Shown here piece by piece: positions 13,513 to 13,518 of a stretch of DNA of 13,518 nucleotides. The stretch lies in assembly GCA_009936825.1 (NCBI GenBank), contig JAACDV010000051.1:1-13518 (forward strand). The letters are read 5' to 3'. The notes under the pieces were generated by a model. It worked only from the letters and a program-made list of their open reading frames with translations. It was not told where the DNA came from and searched no databases. Within the stretch, counting starts at the first letter, position 1; each line of letters opens with the position of its first letter. The position numbers and the translations under genes are program-made. The DNA is from Bacteroidota bacterium. Lineage in GTDB: Bacteria; Pseudomonadota; Alphaproteobacteria; Puniceispirillales; Puniceispirillaceae.

Positions 13513-13518
13513 AGGTCG
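13509..13518 (+). CDS. Possible 5' end of a further gene cut by the right edge
   Basis: The final bases read ATGAAGGTCG, which could begin a protein Met-Lys-Val, preceded by GAAGCTCGAGAA as a weak purine-rich site. Only three codons are visible and the same ATGAAG context is present three more times just upstream, so the assignment is speculative. Confidence 0.15.

Overview
The window is a dense run of soluble catabolic enzymes from what looks like a free-living Gram-negative bacterium. GC content is roughly balanced, there is very little intergenic space, Shine-Dalgarno (SD) sequences are of the AGGAG type, and one start is TTG. The protein families and composition would suit a marine alphaproteobacterium, for example of the SAR116 type. 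That placement is inference from family content only; no rRNA or other phylogenetic marker is present.

Layout, left to right. (1) Minus-strand block 3698 to 33: GMC flavoprotein oxidoreductase, a 153-bp gap, then a TauD/TfdA-type Fe(II)/2-oxoglutarate dioxygenase tightly coupled to a DUF2848 protein. A perfect AGGAGG at the left edge shows that the transcript continues into another gene outside the window. (2) Plus-strand operon 3768 to 9131, divergent from the GMC gene across 69 bp: acyl-CoA dehydrogenase, amidohydrolase-fold putative beta-ketoacyl-CoA hydrolase, PaaK-like acid-CoA ligase, and an Old Yellow Enzyme/2,4-dienoyl-CoA-reductase-type iron-sulfur flavoprotein. Gene junctions are ATGA, TGATG and a 14-nt gap. 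(3) A minus-strand SDR dehydrogenase (9921 to 9169), convergent with the operon. (4) A plus-strand tautomerase-NTF2/SnoaL-like fusion (10101 to 10664), divergent from the SDR. (5) A minus-strand Asp/Glu-racemase-family protein (11494 to 10724). (6) A plus-strand ANL-superfamily acyl-CoA synthetase (11683 to 13422), followed by a short tandem repeat that multiplies a start-codon context at the right edge.

Taken together (inference), the genes suit uptake-independent activation of an organic acid, probably cyclic or branched and unsaturated, by one of two CoA ligases. Desaturation (acyl-CoA dehydrogenase), reduction of a conjugated double bond (OYE-type), alcohol oxidation (GMC, SDR), oxygenation (2OG dioxygenase) and CoA-ester or C-C hydrolysis (amidohydrolase) could follow. 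No transporter, transcription factor, enoyl-CoA hydratase or thiolase is encoded here, so the substrate cannot be read from the window. Several enzymes lack textbook catalytic residues of their superfamilies: no racemase cysteines, no HxH in the amidohydrolase, no Arg11/Arg39 in the tautomerase domain, and His in place of Tyr in the OYE motif. They therefore probably belong to divergent, poorly characterised subfamilies. No RNA gene, CRISPR array, insertion sequence or prophage was seen.
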